From contig NYUD01000091.1 of the NCBI GenBank assembly GCA_002683825.1, positions 186,001-250,000 of the forward strand: DNA of 64,000 nt, read 5' to 3'. The notes under the pieces are model-generated. The model saw nothing but the letters and a program-made list of their open reading frames with translations, searched no databases and was not told where the DNA came from. Below are positions 42,229 through 50,293 of the stretch, in pieces. Each line of letters opens with the position of its first letter. Positions within the stretch are counted from its first letter, which is position 1. This DNA is from Planctomycetota bacterium (GTDB lineage: Bacteria; Planctomycetota; UBA1135; GCA-002686595). A program made the position numbers and the translations under genes.

Positions 42229-44397
42229 ATGCGTACTCGCCTGAAAACCGGAGCGGTTGCGCTGGTTCTGCTTCTGTTGCTCTTGTTTGCCTACTCGCCG
42301 CTCTTGCGGACTGGGTTGCTGGCGCGCGACGCCGAGCTCCTGGCGCGGGCCCACGACGTGACGCACCCTCTGGAGGAGGCGCAGACTTCGATGCATCCGC
42401 TCGAGAGCTATTCGCTCTTGCTTTCGAGCAAGCTCTTCGGCCAGGTCGAACCCGGTCTCGGCTGGCAGGGGGGAGCTTTCTTTCTGCGGCTGGAAAACCT
42501 GTTCTTGCTCGTGTTCGGCGCAGGAGCGCTCGGCGTCTTGACGCGGCGGCTCTTGTTGCCGTGGTGCGGCAACGATCAGGCTCTGGCGGCCGCCCGAGCG
42601 GCGGCCGTGATCTTCGCTCTCCATCCCCTGGCCACCTCCGCGGTCGCCTCTCTGGATGCGCGGGGGGACCTCATCGGGCTGGCGATCGCCCTGGCCGCTT
42701 CCGCACTCTTCCTTCAGGGGCGTCAGGACCGGCGCTTCGGGTGGACGGCCACCAGTTTCTTCTTGTGCGTGCTCGGGAGTTTTGCTTCCGACATCGCCTT
42801 CGTTTTGCCGCTTTTCTTCGCGGTCTTCGAGTTCGTCTCTTCCCACCGCTATCGCCCGATCTCGCGGCGTCTACGCACCTCGGTGACCACGCTGCTGGTC
42901 TTCGGAGGAGCGGCTTCGGTGCCCTCGCTCTTCCAGAGCACCATGGCGGCGGGGTCGTCCCCGTTCCTGTTGCGTGCGGGAGCCGGCCAGCTGGCTACCC
43001 TGGAGGGTTGGGGCGATTCGTTGCGCATCGCCGCGGAGAAACTCGGGCTCCTGGTGCTTCCCGCCAATGCCGGAGCGCTGGGGATCGCGGGGCCGATCCT
43101 CGCCGGAGCCATCTTTCTGGTCGCGATGCAGCCGGCCCTGGTCGCCGCACGCAGCGCTCCGCGGCTATGGGGTTGGCTCCTGGTGTTTTGGTTCCTCGCC
43201 CTGTTCGGTGCCGAACTGATCCATGCCCATGTCAGGGTGAGCGGTGAGGACATCGCCCTCGCCCACGTCATGCTTCCATCCGCGGCGGTCATGGCCGTGG
43301 GGCTGGGAATCGGTTCGACGGCCCTTTCGGGTCCGCGGCGACCGTACGTGGCCTGGGGCGTGGCCTTGGTTTACGCGGTGCTTTCCTTCGGTAACGCCCA
43401 GCCCTGGACGCGGGCCGCGGCCGAGGTCGCAGAGCTGCGCTCGAGCCTGATGGAGGTCGGCCTCGCCGGGGACAAGAAACCGCGTGTGCTGGTTCTCGAT
43501 CCTCCCCGAGCGGTCGACGGGGTCGATCCCCTCGGAAGTTCTCTGTCCTACCTCCTTCCGCCGGCGGAAGGAGCGGGGGAGAAGAACGATGGCCTGCCGC
43601 GGGTCTGCGGTCTGAGGCGGGAGGCCTTCCGGCTTCTCCTGCGCCAACCCGAGTTTGAAGCCTGGCGGTCCGAGGACGTGGTGGTCTTCGTTCCCGCCGA
43701 GGAGTCCGTTCCGTCGGATGGGGTTTCGAGCGGGTACGTCGCTTTTTCTCTCGACCGCCCCTTGCCCAGCTCAGGTCCGCGGTCCTGGCGCGGTCTGCGT
43801 TCGCCCACGCTCGATCTCGGTCCCGAGAGCGAGTTGGTTCTCAAGGCGCTTGCGCCGTCCGGTGCGGACCCCTCGTTGTTGGGGCCCCTCAGCTGGAGTG
43901 CGCGTGGCGTCGGCGGTTCGCAGGCTTCGTTGGAGCCTGTCTGGGTCTACACCCGCGAGGGCCTGTGTGCTTACTACGATCTTGAAGGCTCGTTCTCCTG
44001 GCTCTTTGGCGGTCGCGTACGCTTGCTTTGGTTCGAGGAGGGGGTCCTGCCGACCGACAATTCGATCCTGACCTCCGTGCCCAACTTCGAGACGCCTCTC
44101 GAACCTAACGTACTGGGCGCGGATTGGGTTTTCGATGTGCCGGACGCCTCGGGCTTCCGCCCCGTGGAAGGGGCCGGGAGCTTCCGTTTGACCTTGCTCG
44201 ATATGGCGAGCTTCAAGAGCGCCGAGTTCCAGCTCGAAAAGCAAGGCTCGACCACGAGCGAGAAGCTGCATGCGAGGGATGCGGTCGACTTCGTCACTCG
44301 CATCGGGCGCAAGGGCGGCGGACCGCTCGTCTGGTCGTTCCGTTTCGAGGTCGGCGGCGCGGTGCTGCTGCGTTGCGAAGGACGCCTCGAGTCCTAG
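42229..44397 (+). CDS. polytopic membrane protein, GT-C-like
   Basis: A 722-residue protein. The N-terminal 400 residues contain about 9-10 hydrophobic segments separated by short loops; the C-terminal 300 residues are soluble and presumably extracytoplasmic. The layout and early segments (LLARDAELLARAHDVTHPLEEAQTSMHPLESYSLLL, then ALHPLATSAVASLDARGDLIGL) recall TMTC or GT-C glycosyltransferase-like proteins, in which a helix containing HP and a G-R-x-D-L motif is common. The match is weak and no catalytic residue can be assigned. The C-terminal domain has no recognised family. It may share a transcript with the DUF3825-like gene. Its stop overlaps the stop of the convergent esterase gene. 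Confidence 0.68.
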   Translation: MRTRLKTGAVALVLLLLLLFAYSPLLRTGLLARDAELLARAHDVTHPLEEAQTSMHPLESYSLLLSSKLFGQVEPGLGWQGGAFFLRLENLFLLVFGAGALGVLTRRLLLPWCGNDQALAAARAAAVIFALHPLATSAVASLDARGDLIGLAIALAASALFLQGRQDRRFGWTATSFFLCVLGSFASDIAFVLPLFFAVFEFVSSHRYRPISRRLRTSVTTLLVFGGAASVPSLFQSTMAAGSSPFLLRAGAGQLATLEGWGDSLRIAAEKLGLLVLPANAGALGIAGPILAGAIFLVAMQPALVAARSAPRLWGWLLVFWFLALFGAELIHAHVRVSGEDIALAHVMLPSAAVMAVGLGIGSTALSGPRRPYVAWGVALVYAVLSFGNAQPWTRAAAEVAELRSSLMEVGLAGDKKPRVLVLDPPRAVDGVDPLGSSLSYLLPPAEGAGEKNDGLPRVCGLRREAFRLLLRQPEFEAWRSEDVVVFVPAEESVPSDGVSSGYVAFSLDRPLPSSGPRSWRGLRSPTLDLGPESELVLKALAPSGADPSLLGPLSWSARGVGGSQASLEPVWVYTREGLCAYYDLEGSFSWLFGGRVRLLWFEEGVLPTDNSILTSVPNFETPLEPNVLGADWVFDVPDASGFRPVEGAGSFRLTLLDMASFKSAEFQLEKQGSTTSEKLHARDAVDFVTRIGRKGGGPLVWSFRFEVGGAVLLRCEGRLES

Positions 44398-45425
44398 CGG
44401 CCCAAACGCCGGGCCATGCGCTCGATCACCATCAGGACCCGCTCGTCGATCCCGCGGTGTCCTCCGGCATGCTCTTCGTGAGTGTGATCCACCCCGAGCT
44501 CTCGGAGCTTCTTCGACAGGCGCCGCGCGCCCCATTGCAGGTGGAATTCGTCGCTGAGTCCGCATTCGATATGCAGGAGGTCCAGATGCTTCAGCGCTGC
44601 CACCGAGCGTTCGCAGGCGACCAGGGGATCGAATTCCAACCAGCGTTGCCATGTCGCCGGGATGATTTCGCCCGTTTCGAGCTCGAACGGAAGGTCGAAG
44701 CCCAAGGGCGAGTCCGCGTTCGGTGAGAAGCATGCGGCCATCGCCAGTACGTTGATCACCGCGTGTCCATCGCCGGAGAGGTCCGGGTTTTCGAAGAAGG
44801 AATCGAGGAACTTGGCGGGATCTCCATCGTGTTGGAGCAGTCCACGCAAGCAATTCAAGAACTCGGGGGGAAACAAAGCGTCGAAGCCGCAGTCACCGCT
44901 GATCGAGGCGCAGGCGCGGAACGCTCCTACGTGGTGCATGGAGAGGTGCAGCGCGCCAAAACCGCCGGAGGACTTACCGAGGATGCCGCGAGGCCCGGCA
45001 TGATCGGCCTCAAGGTGTTCCCGAGCCAGTGGCAGCAGCTCCTCGATCACGTGGCTCTCATAGGGACCGACGGCCGGGGAGTTCACGTACTGGCTGCCGC
45101 CCAGGCGTGTGAAGCAATCGGGCAATACGAGAAAGGCCGGCGGGATCGCGCCCGCGGCCACGGCCCGGTCGTAGCCGGCTACGAGCCCCCGGCGCCAGGG
45201 GTGGGTTTCGAGGGCCGCATGGGGCCGCGAGGTGAAAGCCGGCAGTACGAACAATACCGCCGACCCCGGTGCGGGGTCGGGTGGTGTGTAGCAGAGCAAT
45301 TCGCGAACCGTCGGGTCACCGAGGGGGTTCCCCACCAGGAGATCGCTTTCGAAAGCGAGGAGGTCCACCGTTCCGGAAAACCTGTGGGGGAGGTGGCGTT
45401 CGACACCAACGATACGAGTCGCCAT
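44394..45425 (-). CDS. esterase-family alpha/beta hydrolase
   Basis: A 343-residue predicted alpha/beta hydrolase of the putative-esterase (esterase D/Fes-like) family. The nucleophile elbow is GILGKSSGGFGALHLS (Ser in G-K-S-S-G-G); the likely Asp is in CGLSDEFHLQWGARR and the catalytic His is in HAGGHRGIDER. No signal peptide is visible, so it is probably cytoplasmic. The substrate is unknown. The stop codon overlaps the convergent gene's stop by 4 bases. It starts 12 bases after the end of the adenosine deaminase gene on the same strand, suggesting co-transcription. Confidence 0.85.
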   Translation of the reverse strand: MATRIVGVERHLPHRFSGTVDLLAFESDLLVGNPLGDPTVRELLCYTPPDPAPGSAVLFVLPAFTSRPHAALETHPWRRGLVAGYDRAVAAGAIPPAFLVLPDCFTRLGGSQYVNSPAVGPYESHVIEELLPLAREHLEADHAGPRGILGKSSGGFGALHLSMHHVGAFRACASISGDCGFDALFPPEFLNCLRGLLQHDGDPAKFLDSFFENPDLSGDGHAVINVLAMAACFSPNADSPLGFDLPFELETGEIIPATWQRWLEFDPLVACERSVAALKHLDLLHIECGLSDEFHLQWGARRLSKKLRELGVDHTHEEHAGGHRGIDERVLMVIERMARRLGR

Positions 45426-45437
45426 GGTGGGGGCGGC

Positions 45438-46574
45438 CTACCCTTGATCGGTTTCGCCGTAGTGCCTGCGGGGCGGGAGCCCGGCTTCGGTCCTCAGATC
45501 GTAGAACCCCTGCTTGATGCGTGAGTAGATCATTTCGCAGCGCTTGTCGTAGTGCACGAATGCAGACTTCATCCCGTTGATCGAGAAAGTCTCGAGATCG
45601 TCCAAACCACAGCCGAAGGTGTCGACGGCCACCATGTATTCGTCGGTGAGCGTCGTGCTGCTCATCAGTCGGTTGTCCGTGTTCAGGGTCAGCCTGAAGC
45701 CCAGTTCGTGGAAGATCCGGAAGGGATGCTCCTTCATGCTCGCCGTCGCACCGGTGTGCACGTTACTGAGCAGGCAGATTTCCAGAGGGATACGGTGGTC
45801 GAGTATGTATTGGGCCAGCGACCCCACCTTGACGACCTTGCCTTCATAGATGACCAGGTCTTCGACGAGGCGCGTGCCGTGCCCGATGCGATGCGCGCCG
45901 CAGTACTGCAATGCCTGCCAGATACTTTCGGGGCCGAAGCTCTCGCCTGCGTGAATCGTGATGGCGAAGTTCATGCGCAGGGCGAGCTGAAACGCGCGCA
46001 CGTGTTCTTTGGCCGGATGCCCCGCCTCCTCGCCGGCAAGGTCGAAACCGACGCAGCCCTGTTCCTTGTAGGAGAGGGCGAGTTCCACGAGCTTGGTGGA
46101 CAGTTCGGGGGCTTCGTTGCGCATGGCACAGACGATCAGGCCGTACTCCACGCCGAATTCCGCGCGCCCGCGCCGAAGGCCGCGCAATACGGCCAGCATG
46201 ACCGCGTCCAGGCCCAGGCCACTCGCTGCATGGAAATGGGGCGCGAAGCGCACCTCCGCATACACGACGTTGTCCTCGGCCATGTCCTCGAGGAATTCGT
46301 AGGCGACCCGCTCGAGCGCCTCCGCGTTCTGCAAGACGGCGATCGTGTGTCGGAAACCCTCGAGGTAGAGCGGTAAGCTCTTGCGGTTGGCTCCCTCAAA
46401 AAACCACTTGCCCAGATCGTCCGGGTCGGTGGTGGGGAGTTCCTTGTAGCCACAGTCCTTGGCGAGCTCGACCACGGTCTCCGGCCGCAGGCCTCCGTCC
46501 AGGTGTTCGTGCAAGAGGGTCTTGGGGAGGCGATGGACGAGTTCGCGGGGCGGCTGCTTCAGAAGGAGACTCAT
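45438..46574 (-). CDS. add: adenosine deaminase
   Basis: Converts adenosine (and deoxyadenosine) to inosine in purine salvage; Zn-dependent, cytoplasmic. The 378-residue protein has the metal-binding HEHLDGGLRPET near the N-terminus, ITIHAGESFGP (His-Ala-Gly-Glu), GAHRIGHGTRL, and the C-terminal LNTDNRLMS. The TDN variant of the usual TDDP motif is known in a subgroup of bacterial enzymes. The start MSLLLKQPPRELVHRLPKT has no evident ribosome-binding site; see the candidate leaderless promoter. Divergent from gltX. Confidence 0.93.
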   Translation of the reverse strand: MSLLLKQPPRELVHRLPKTLLHEHLDGGLRPETVVELAKDCGYKELPTTDPDDLGKWFFEGANRKSLPLYLEGFRHTIAVLQNAEALERVAYEFLEDMAEDNVVYAEVRFAPHFHAASGLGLDAVMLAVLRGLRRGRAEFGVEYGLIVCAMRNEAPELSTKLVELALSYKEQGCVGFDLAGEEAGHPAKEHVRAFQLALRMNFAITIHAGESFGPESIWQALQYCGAHRIGHGTRLVEDLVIYEGKVVKVGSLAQYILDHRIPLEICLLSNVHTGATASMKEHPFRIFHELGFRLTLNTDNRLMSSTTLTDEYMVAVDTFGCGLDDLETFSINGMKSAFVHYDKRCEMIYSRIKQGFYDLRTEAGLPPRRHYGETDQG

Positions 46575-46580
46575 CGCAAG

Positions 46581-46610
46581 AATCTAGCTTGCGCCAGCGA
46601 GGGATTCCAA
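46581..46610 (-). promoter_or_regulatory. candidate promoter for add, possibly leaderless transcript
   Basis: On the minus strand TTGGAA (46610-46605) and TAGATT (46586-46581) are separated by 18 bases. The -10 box ends only 6 bases before the add ATG, so transcription would start at or next to the start codon. The same TAGATT -10 hexamer appears before gltA. Prediction only. Confidence 0.35.
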
Positions 46611-46666
46611 GGATGGGGGGTAAGCTTCGCCATTCCCGGGCCACCGACCCTCAGGGGAAGTGAATC

Positions 46667-48142
46667 TTGAGCGACCCTATCCGACTGCGTTTTGCCCCCT
46701 CACCGACCGGCAGCCTCCATATCGGGGGCGCTCGCACGGCCCTTTTCAACTGGGCCTATGCGCGCCGGTACGGTGGCGTGTTTCTCCTGCGTATCGAGGA
46801 TACGGATCGGGAACGCTCGAGCGATGAATACGAGCGTGCCATTCTCGAAGGTCTTTCGTGGTTGGGCATCGACTGGGATGAGGGCCCCGACGTGGGCGGA
46901 GCCCTTGGCCCATACCGCCAGACCGAGCGCTATGGGGGCTATCGTGAGATGGCCGAGAGATTCCATCAAGAGGGGTGGGCTTACCGCTGTTTTTGTTCGC
47001 CCGAGCGCCTTGCGGCCTTGCGCAATAAAGAGATGAAGGACGGGAAAAACTTCGGCTATGACGGACTTTGCCGGGGGCTTTCACGGGAGCAATGCGACGA
47101 ACGTGTCGCAGCCGGCGAGAAGCCGGTCCTGCGTTTCAAGGTACCCGAGGGCGAAACGCGTTTCCAGGATATGGTCAGTGGCGAGGTCCGCTTTCGGAAC
47201 GAGGACGTCGACGACTGGGTCATGGTGCGGGCCAGCGGCGACCCGACGTACAACTTCGTCGTCGTTTGCGATGACCACGACATGCGTATAACGCATGTCT
47301 TGCGCGGTGAGGAACATCTGACGAACACCCCCAAGCAAGTGCTCTTGTACCGTGCCCTGGGTTTGGAGCCGCCGCTGTTTGGTCACTTGCCTCTGATGCT
47401 GGGCAAGGACAAGAAAAAGCTATCCAAACGCACGGGGGATACGGCGCTACAGGACTACCGCAGGAAGGGATACCCCGCGGAGGCGATGTCCAATTTCCTG
47501 GCGCTGCAAAGCTGGGCTCTCGACGACAAGACGACCGTCTTTTCTCGCGACGAACTGGTGGCCAACTTCGATCCCAAGGACCTCCGCAAGGGCGGTTCTA
47601 TATTCGATCCGGACAAGTGTCTCTGGATCGCAGGGGAGTACATCCGCGCGCATTCGATCGAGGTCTTGGCCGAGCGCTGTACGCCCTTTGTCGTCGAGGC
47701 CGGATTGGCGACGGCCGAAGAGCTGGAGGTACGGCGCGACTGGTATCTTCAGGCGTTGGCGATGGAGCAGGAGCGCATCAAGCTGTATTCCCAGATGCCC
47801 GGGCGTTTGGCCTATCTCTTTGCCGACGATGGCGACGTGTCTTACGACGAGAAGGCCTTGAAGAACGTGAGGAAGCACGACGAGGCCACGACCACCTTGG
47901 CCGACTACCTCGAATGGATCGCGCCGAAGCTTGTCGACGGATTCGATGTCGATGCCCTGGGGGCGGAGAGCAAGGCCTGGATCTCCGAGCGTGGCTTGAA
48001 GATTCCGGCGCTGTTCCAACCCCTGCGCTGTGCCCTGAGCGGAGCGGCCGGAGGTGCGGATCTGTTCGGAATCATGGCGCTTCTGGGGCCCGAGAAGGTG
48101 CGTCGTAGGATCGAGTGTGGAATCGAGCGCCTCGGCGCCTGA
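46667..48142 (+). CDS. gltX: glutamate--tRNA ligase
   Basis: Class I aminoacyl-tRNA synthetase that charges tRNA-Glu. The 491-residue length is normal. The HIGH-type motif is SPTGSLHIGGARTALFNW and the KMSKS-type motif is KKLSKRTGD. A zinc-site region CFCSPERL ... YDGLCRGLS is present. The start is TTG at 46667, supported by an AGGGGAAG ribosome-binding site 6 bases upstream and by the immediate S-D-P-I-R-L-R-F-A-P-S-P-T-G motif. Whether it also charges tRNA-Gln cannot be told here. Confidence 0.97.
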   Translation: MSDPIRLRFAPSPTGSLHIGGARTALFNWAYARRYGGVFLLRIEDTDRERSSDEYERAILEGLSWLGIDWDEGPDVGGALGPYRQTERYGGYREMAERFHQEGWAYRCFCSPERLAALRNKEMKDGKNFGYDGLCRGLSREQCDERVAAGEKPVLRFKVPEGETRFQDMVSGEVRFRNEDVDDWVMVRASGDPTYNFVVVCDDHDMRITHVLRGEEHLTNTPKQVLLYRALGLEPPLFGHLPLMLGKDKKKLSKRTGDTALQDYRRKGYPAEAMSNFLALQSWALDDKTTVFSRDELVANFDPKDLRKGGSIFDPDKCLWIAGEYIRAHSIEVLAERCTPFVVEAGLATAEELEVRRDWYLQALAMEQERIKLYSQMPGRLAYLFADDGDVSYDEKALKNVRKHDEATTTLADYLEWIAPKLVDGFDVDALGAESKAWISERGLKIPALFQPLRCALSGAAGGADLFGIMALLGPEKVRRRIECGIERLGA

Positions 48143-48158
48143 GCGCTTTCCAAGCGCT
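48142..48158 (+). terminator. hairpin at gltX stop codon
   Basis: AGCGCTT (48142-48148) and AAGCGCT (48152-48158) form a perfect seven-pair stem with a three-base loop. The first base is the last base of the gltX stop. No U-tract follows, so termination activity is uncertain. Confidence 0.35.
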
Positions 48159-48485
48159 GACAAAGGCCTCAGGTTCCCCGATTCATCGGCGAGCCTCGAA
48201 TCAGCCACAGCATCTGGCGAAGGGCCCTGCGCGAGCTGGGGTCTTGAAGCCCCCGCCCCCCGCCTCCTCCGGTTGTCACGATCCCGAGCCCCGGCGAGGA
48301 AAATCCCAACATGCTCCTTCGGGGCGCAGGCCCGGATCGAGTTGCTTGAGGCGGGCTACGAGGTCACTTGCCTCTCCGTCGAGATCGACTGGACGGGCCC
48401 AGCCACCCATCGCGTTCTTCGTACCGGCGAGACGATGGCGTCCGATGACCTGATAGGCGCCGCAAACCTGTAGAATGGGGCTCCC
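48159..48485. other. intergenic stretch without an assignable gene
   Basis: No RNA gene or repeat is recognised. In one plus-strand frame, 48330-48473 has coding-like third-position GC bias and reads as a plausible peptide end (E-A-G-Y-E-V-T-C-L-S-V-E-I-D-W-T-G) terminating at TAG 48471-48473. It lacks an ATG or GTG start and a ribosome-binding site; the only candidate start is TTG at 48342. It could be the decayed end of an older gene or chance. Confidence 0.4.
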
Positions 48486-49373
48486 GTGCAAGGCAGTTTG
48501 GCGATGCACAAAGGCTCACTCTTCGTGGGCCGTTACGAGAAGACGGCCCACGTCGCGGTCTTCGATTTGGGCGGACGCCGCTTGGCGGGCGGATTCTCGT
48601 TTTGCGACGAAGCGATCGGGCGTTCGAGTGCCAGCGGTCTGTCGGTGGATGAGGATCGGCGGATCTGGATCGCCGATGAGCCGGCGGGACGGGTGCGCAC
48701 GTTCACCCTATTCGGAGCCGAGGTGGGGGGGCTCTGTGGATCTGCTCAAGCCGAGGGGGCCGGTTCGGACCGACTCGGGGTGTTGGGTGCGCCGGTGGAT
48801 GTTGCTTTCCGGGGGGATGGTGACGAAGGGACGCTGCTGGTCGCCGACGGTGGGGAGCGACGCTATGCGTTGTCCCAGTATGACCAGGACGGCAAGTTGC
48901 TTCGTTCATTGCGTTCCGAAGGCAACCCGATGAGCCGCTTCCGGGGCCTGGCGGGAGTTTCGTCCCTCGGGGCATTCGTCTACGCGGCGGAATGCGGTGC
49001 GGGGCGCGTGCAGGTGTTTCGCGACGGTGAGTTCCACTTCCTGTTTTCCGTCGCCACGCGCAAGGGGAGTTTCGAGCCGACGGCGGTGGCGCCGCTGGCG
49101 GACGGTCGGATGTTGGTGACGACTCGCGGTGCTGCGAGTGCGCTTCTTTTGGTGGATGGAAGCGGTCGGTTACTGATCCAGCTGGCGGAAGCCGGCTCGG
49201 GCGAGGGGAGGGTCGAGAATCCGAGCGATGTCGTCATCGAAGAGACCGGTGAGGACCGCTCCACCCGTCTGGCCGTCATCGATCGCGATGGCGAGCGCGT
49301 GCAGGTGTTCGACCTGGAGGGGGGCTGCTTTGGAGCGTTCCTCGAAGGCGGGGCAGCTTCTACCGGTTCGTAG
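48486..49373 (+). CDS. NHL-repeat beta-propeller protein
   Basis: A 295-residue protein built of NHL/SMP-30-like repeats: SGLSVDEDRRIWIADEPAGRVRTFTLFG, GTLLVADGGERRYALSQYDQDGKLL, AFVYAAECGAGRVQVFRDGEF and TRLAVIDRDGERVQVFDLEG. No signal peptide is visible, so it may be cytoplasmic. The start is taken as GTG 48486 (V-Q-G-S-L-A-M-H-K-G), because the first propeller strand seems to begin there; ATG 48504 in the same frame is the alternative. Function unknown. Confidence 0.75.
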   Translation: MQGSLAMHKGSLFVGRYEKTAHVAVFDLGGRRLAGGFSFCDEAIGRSSASGLSVDEDRRIWIADEPAGRVRTFTLFGAEVGGLCGSAQAEGAGSDRLGVLGAPVDVAFRGDGDEGTLLVADGGERRYALSQYDQDGKLLRSLRSEGNPMSRFRGLAGVSSLGAFVYAAECGAGRVQVFRDGEFHFLFSVATRKGSFEPTAVAPLADGRMLVTTRGAASALLLVDGSGRLLIQLAEAGSGEGRVENPSDVVIEETGEDRSTRLAVIDRDGERVQVFDLEGGCFGAFLEGGAASTGS

Positions 49374-49409
49374 TAGGTGCGCCACCCGGGGAACAAGGGC
49401 CGGCTCTAG

Positions 49410-49447
49410 AAAAAGGGGGCCGGTGATCCTTGCCAAACCACCGGCCC
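49410..49447 (-). terminator. intrinsic terminator on minus strand
   Basis: Read on the minus strand, GGGCCGGTG (49447-49439) pairs with CACCGGCCC (49425-49417): nine perfect pairs, almost all G-C, closing a 13-base loop. It is followed by CC and then five T (49414-49410). This is a textbook Rho-independent terminator pointing away from the cupin gene. No protein gene on the minus strand ends here, which implies a non-coding minus-strand transcript. Confidence 0.75.
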
Positions 49448-49690
49448 GAGGGAGAGAGGAGAGTCCGCCAGGCTTCCCGGGCAATCGAGCTGCTCGCGTT
49501 GCTCGATCGCCTCCCGACAGACGCTCGTGGAGGGACCGAAGTCCGTCCATATGCCATCATAGAGGAGGATGCCCAAGTGACCAGGGGTGCGGTGCTTTTT
49601 CCGCAGTTTGTCCGAGGATGTGACCAAAACAGAGAATGGGGTTCTCGACCCCTGCCTATGGGCATGGACCTCGCAACGGCGTTCCAAAAA
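49410..49690 (-). ncRNA. candidate structured non-coding RNA
   Basis: The 318-base gap between the NHL and cupin genes is rich in complementary segments and ends, on the minus strand, in an intrinsic terminator. Predicted elements: a long-range stem of 14 pairs (49656-49669 with 49545-49562, two small bulges); inside it a seven-pair stem (49582-49588 with 49648-49654) enclosing hairpins at 49589-49604 and 49632-49646; GGAC-UUCG-GUCC at 49544-49533; and an 11-pair hairpin at 49511-49480. The last has a G-U wobble only on the minus strand (A-C mismatch on plus), and the cUUCGg tetraloop also exists only on minus. The 5' end near 49690 is a guess. No known family (RNase P, 6S, tmRNA, SRP) fits. 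Confidence 0.45.
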
Positions 49691-49691
49691 A

Positions 49692-50135
49692 ATGTTCCAA
49701 CCTATCGATCTATCAACCCGCAAGTTGAGTGGCCTTGCCGTCGGTGACACCGAGGCGCTTCCCTGGCGCGGGACCATCGTGGACGGGGTCGCGTGGCTGC
49801 CCTTGGCGTCGGATGAGTCTGTGGCGGTGGAGGACTCGTCCGGCATGGGTGGGCGGCGGGCGGGCGGAGCCGTGCTGATTCGCATGGCGCCTGGGCGGGG
49901 CTATCCCGCCCATCGCCACCTGGGGGCGGAGGATGTCCTCGTGCTCCAAGGGGGGTACGTGGATGAGTGGGGCGAGCACTTGCAGGGGGAATTCGTGCGC
50001 TATCCGCCGGACAGCCACCATGCGCCCACGGCCACGGGGGATGGCGATGAGCCCGAGGGACCGTCGAATCCCGCGTGCATTTTGTTTTCGAGCATCGCCG
50101 GGGGGATCGAGCTCCTGGGGCGAAGTACGGATTGA
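49692..50135 (+). CDS. ChrR-like cupin protein
   Basis: A 147-residue single-domain cupin similar to the cupin domain of ChrR-type anti-sigma factors. The core is APGRGYPAHRHLGAEDVLVLQGGYVDEWGEHLQGEFVRYPPDSHHAP, with His/Glu metal ligands in AHRHLGAED and SHH. It lacks the N-terminal zinc-binding anti-sigma domain, and no sigma-factor gene lies beside it, so a role as anti-sigma factor is not supported. The start is the ATG at 49692 (MFQPIDLSTRKLSG); no good ribosome-binding site precedes it, and the structured RNA region lies immediately upstream on the other strand. Confidence 0.78.
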   Translation: MFQPIDLSTRKLSGLAVGDTEALPWRGTIVDGVAWLPLASDESVAVEDSSGMGGRRAGGAVLIRMAPGRGYPAHRHLGAEDVLVLQGGYVDEWGEHLQGEFVRYPPDSHHAPTATGDGDEPEGPSNPACILFSSIAGGIELLGRSTD

Positions 50136-50199
50136 GTTGGGGCTTGTCGTTTTCGGGGCGGGAACCGCAACCCGGTGAGCCTCGGGTCGGTCCGGTTCG

Positions 50200-50227
50200 C
50201 TCCCCACCCAGAAGGCAGGGTGGGGGG
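50200..50227 (+). terminator. GC-rich hairpin after cupin gene
   Basis: CCCCACCC (50202-50209) pairs with GGGTGGGG (50218-50225) across an eight-base loop, extendable to about 10 pairs with a G-U. It lies about 65 bases after the cupin stop and before the next gene. No T-tract follows, so it may attenuate or do nothing. Confidence 0.3.
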
Positions 50228-50293
50228 AGGTGGTGGGGCTCGCCCCCCCTGGTGCTCTGGTGCTGCGATCCACCCTCCGTATACTCCTCTCCG

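Noticed and set aside
48330..48473. Small protein gene downstream of gltX
   Set aside because: Coding-like base bias and a stop are present, but there is no ATG/GTG start or ribosome-binding site; kept only as a possible gene remnant.
49410..49690. RNase P RNA on the plus strand (a GAGGAGAGTCC stretch resembles the P4-side motif)
   Set aside because: The other invariant segments (ACAGNAA and the GGGTGAAA...GGTAAGAGC block) are missing and the strand evidence favours minus.
49410..49690. 6S RNA, tmRNA or SRP RNA
   Set aside because: The fold is branched rather than a single rod with a central bubble, and no tRNA-like ends or SRP tetraloop/GGAAG motif are present.
49450..49691. Riboswitch in the leader of the cupin gene
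   Set aside because: No known aptamer motif was recognised, and the wobble pair, UUCG loop and terminator all fit the opposite strand better.
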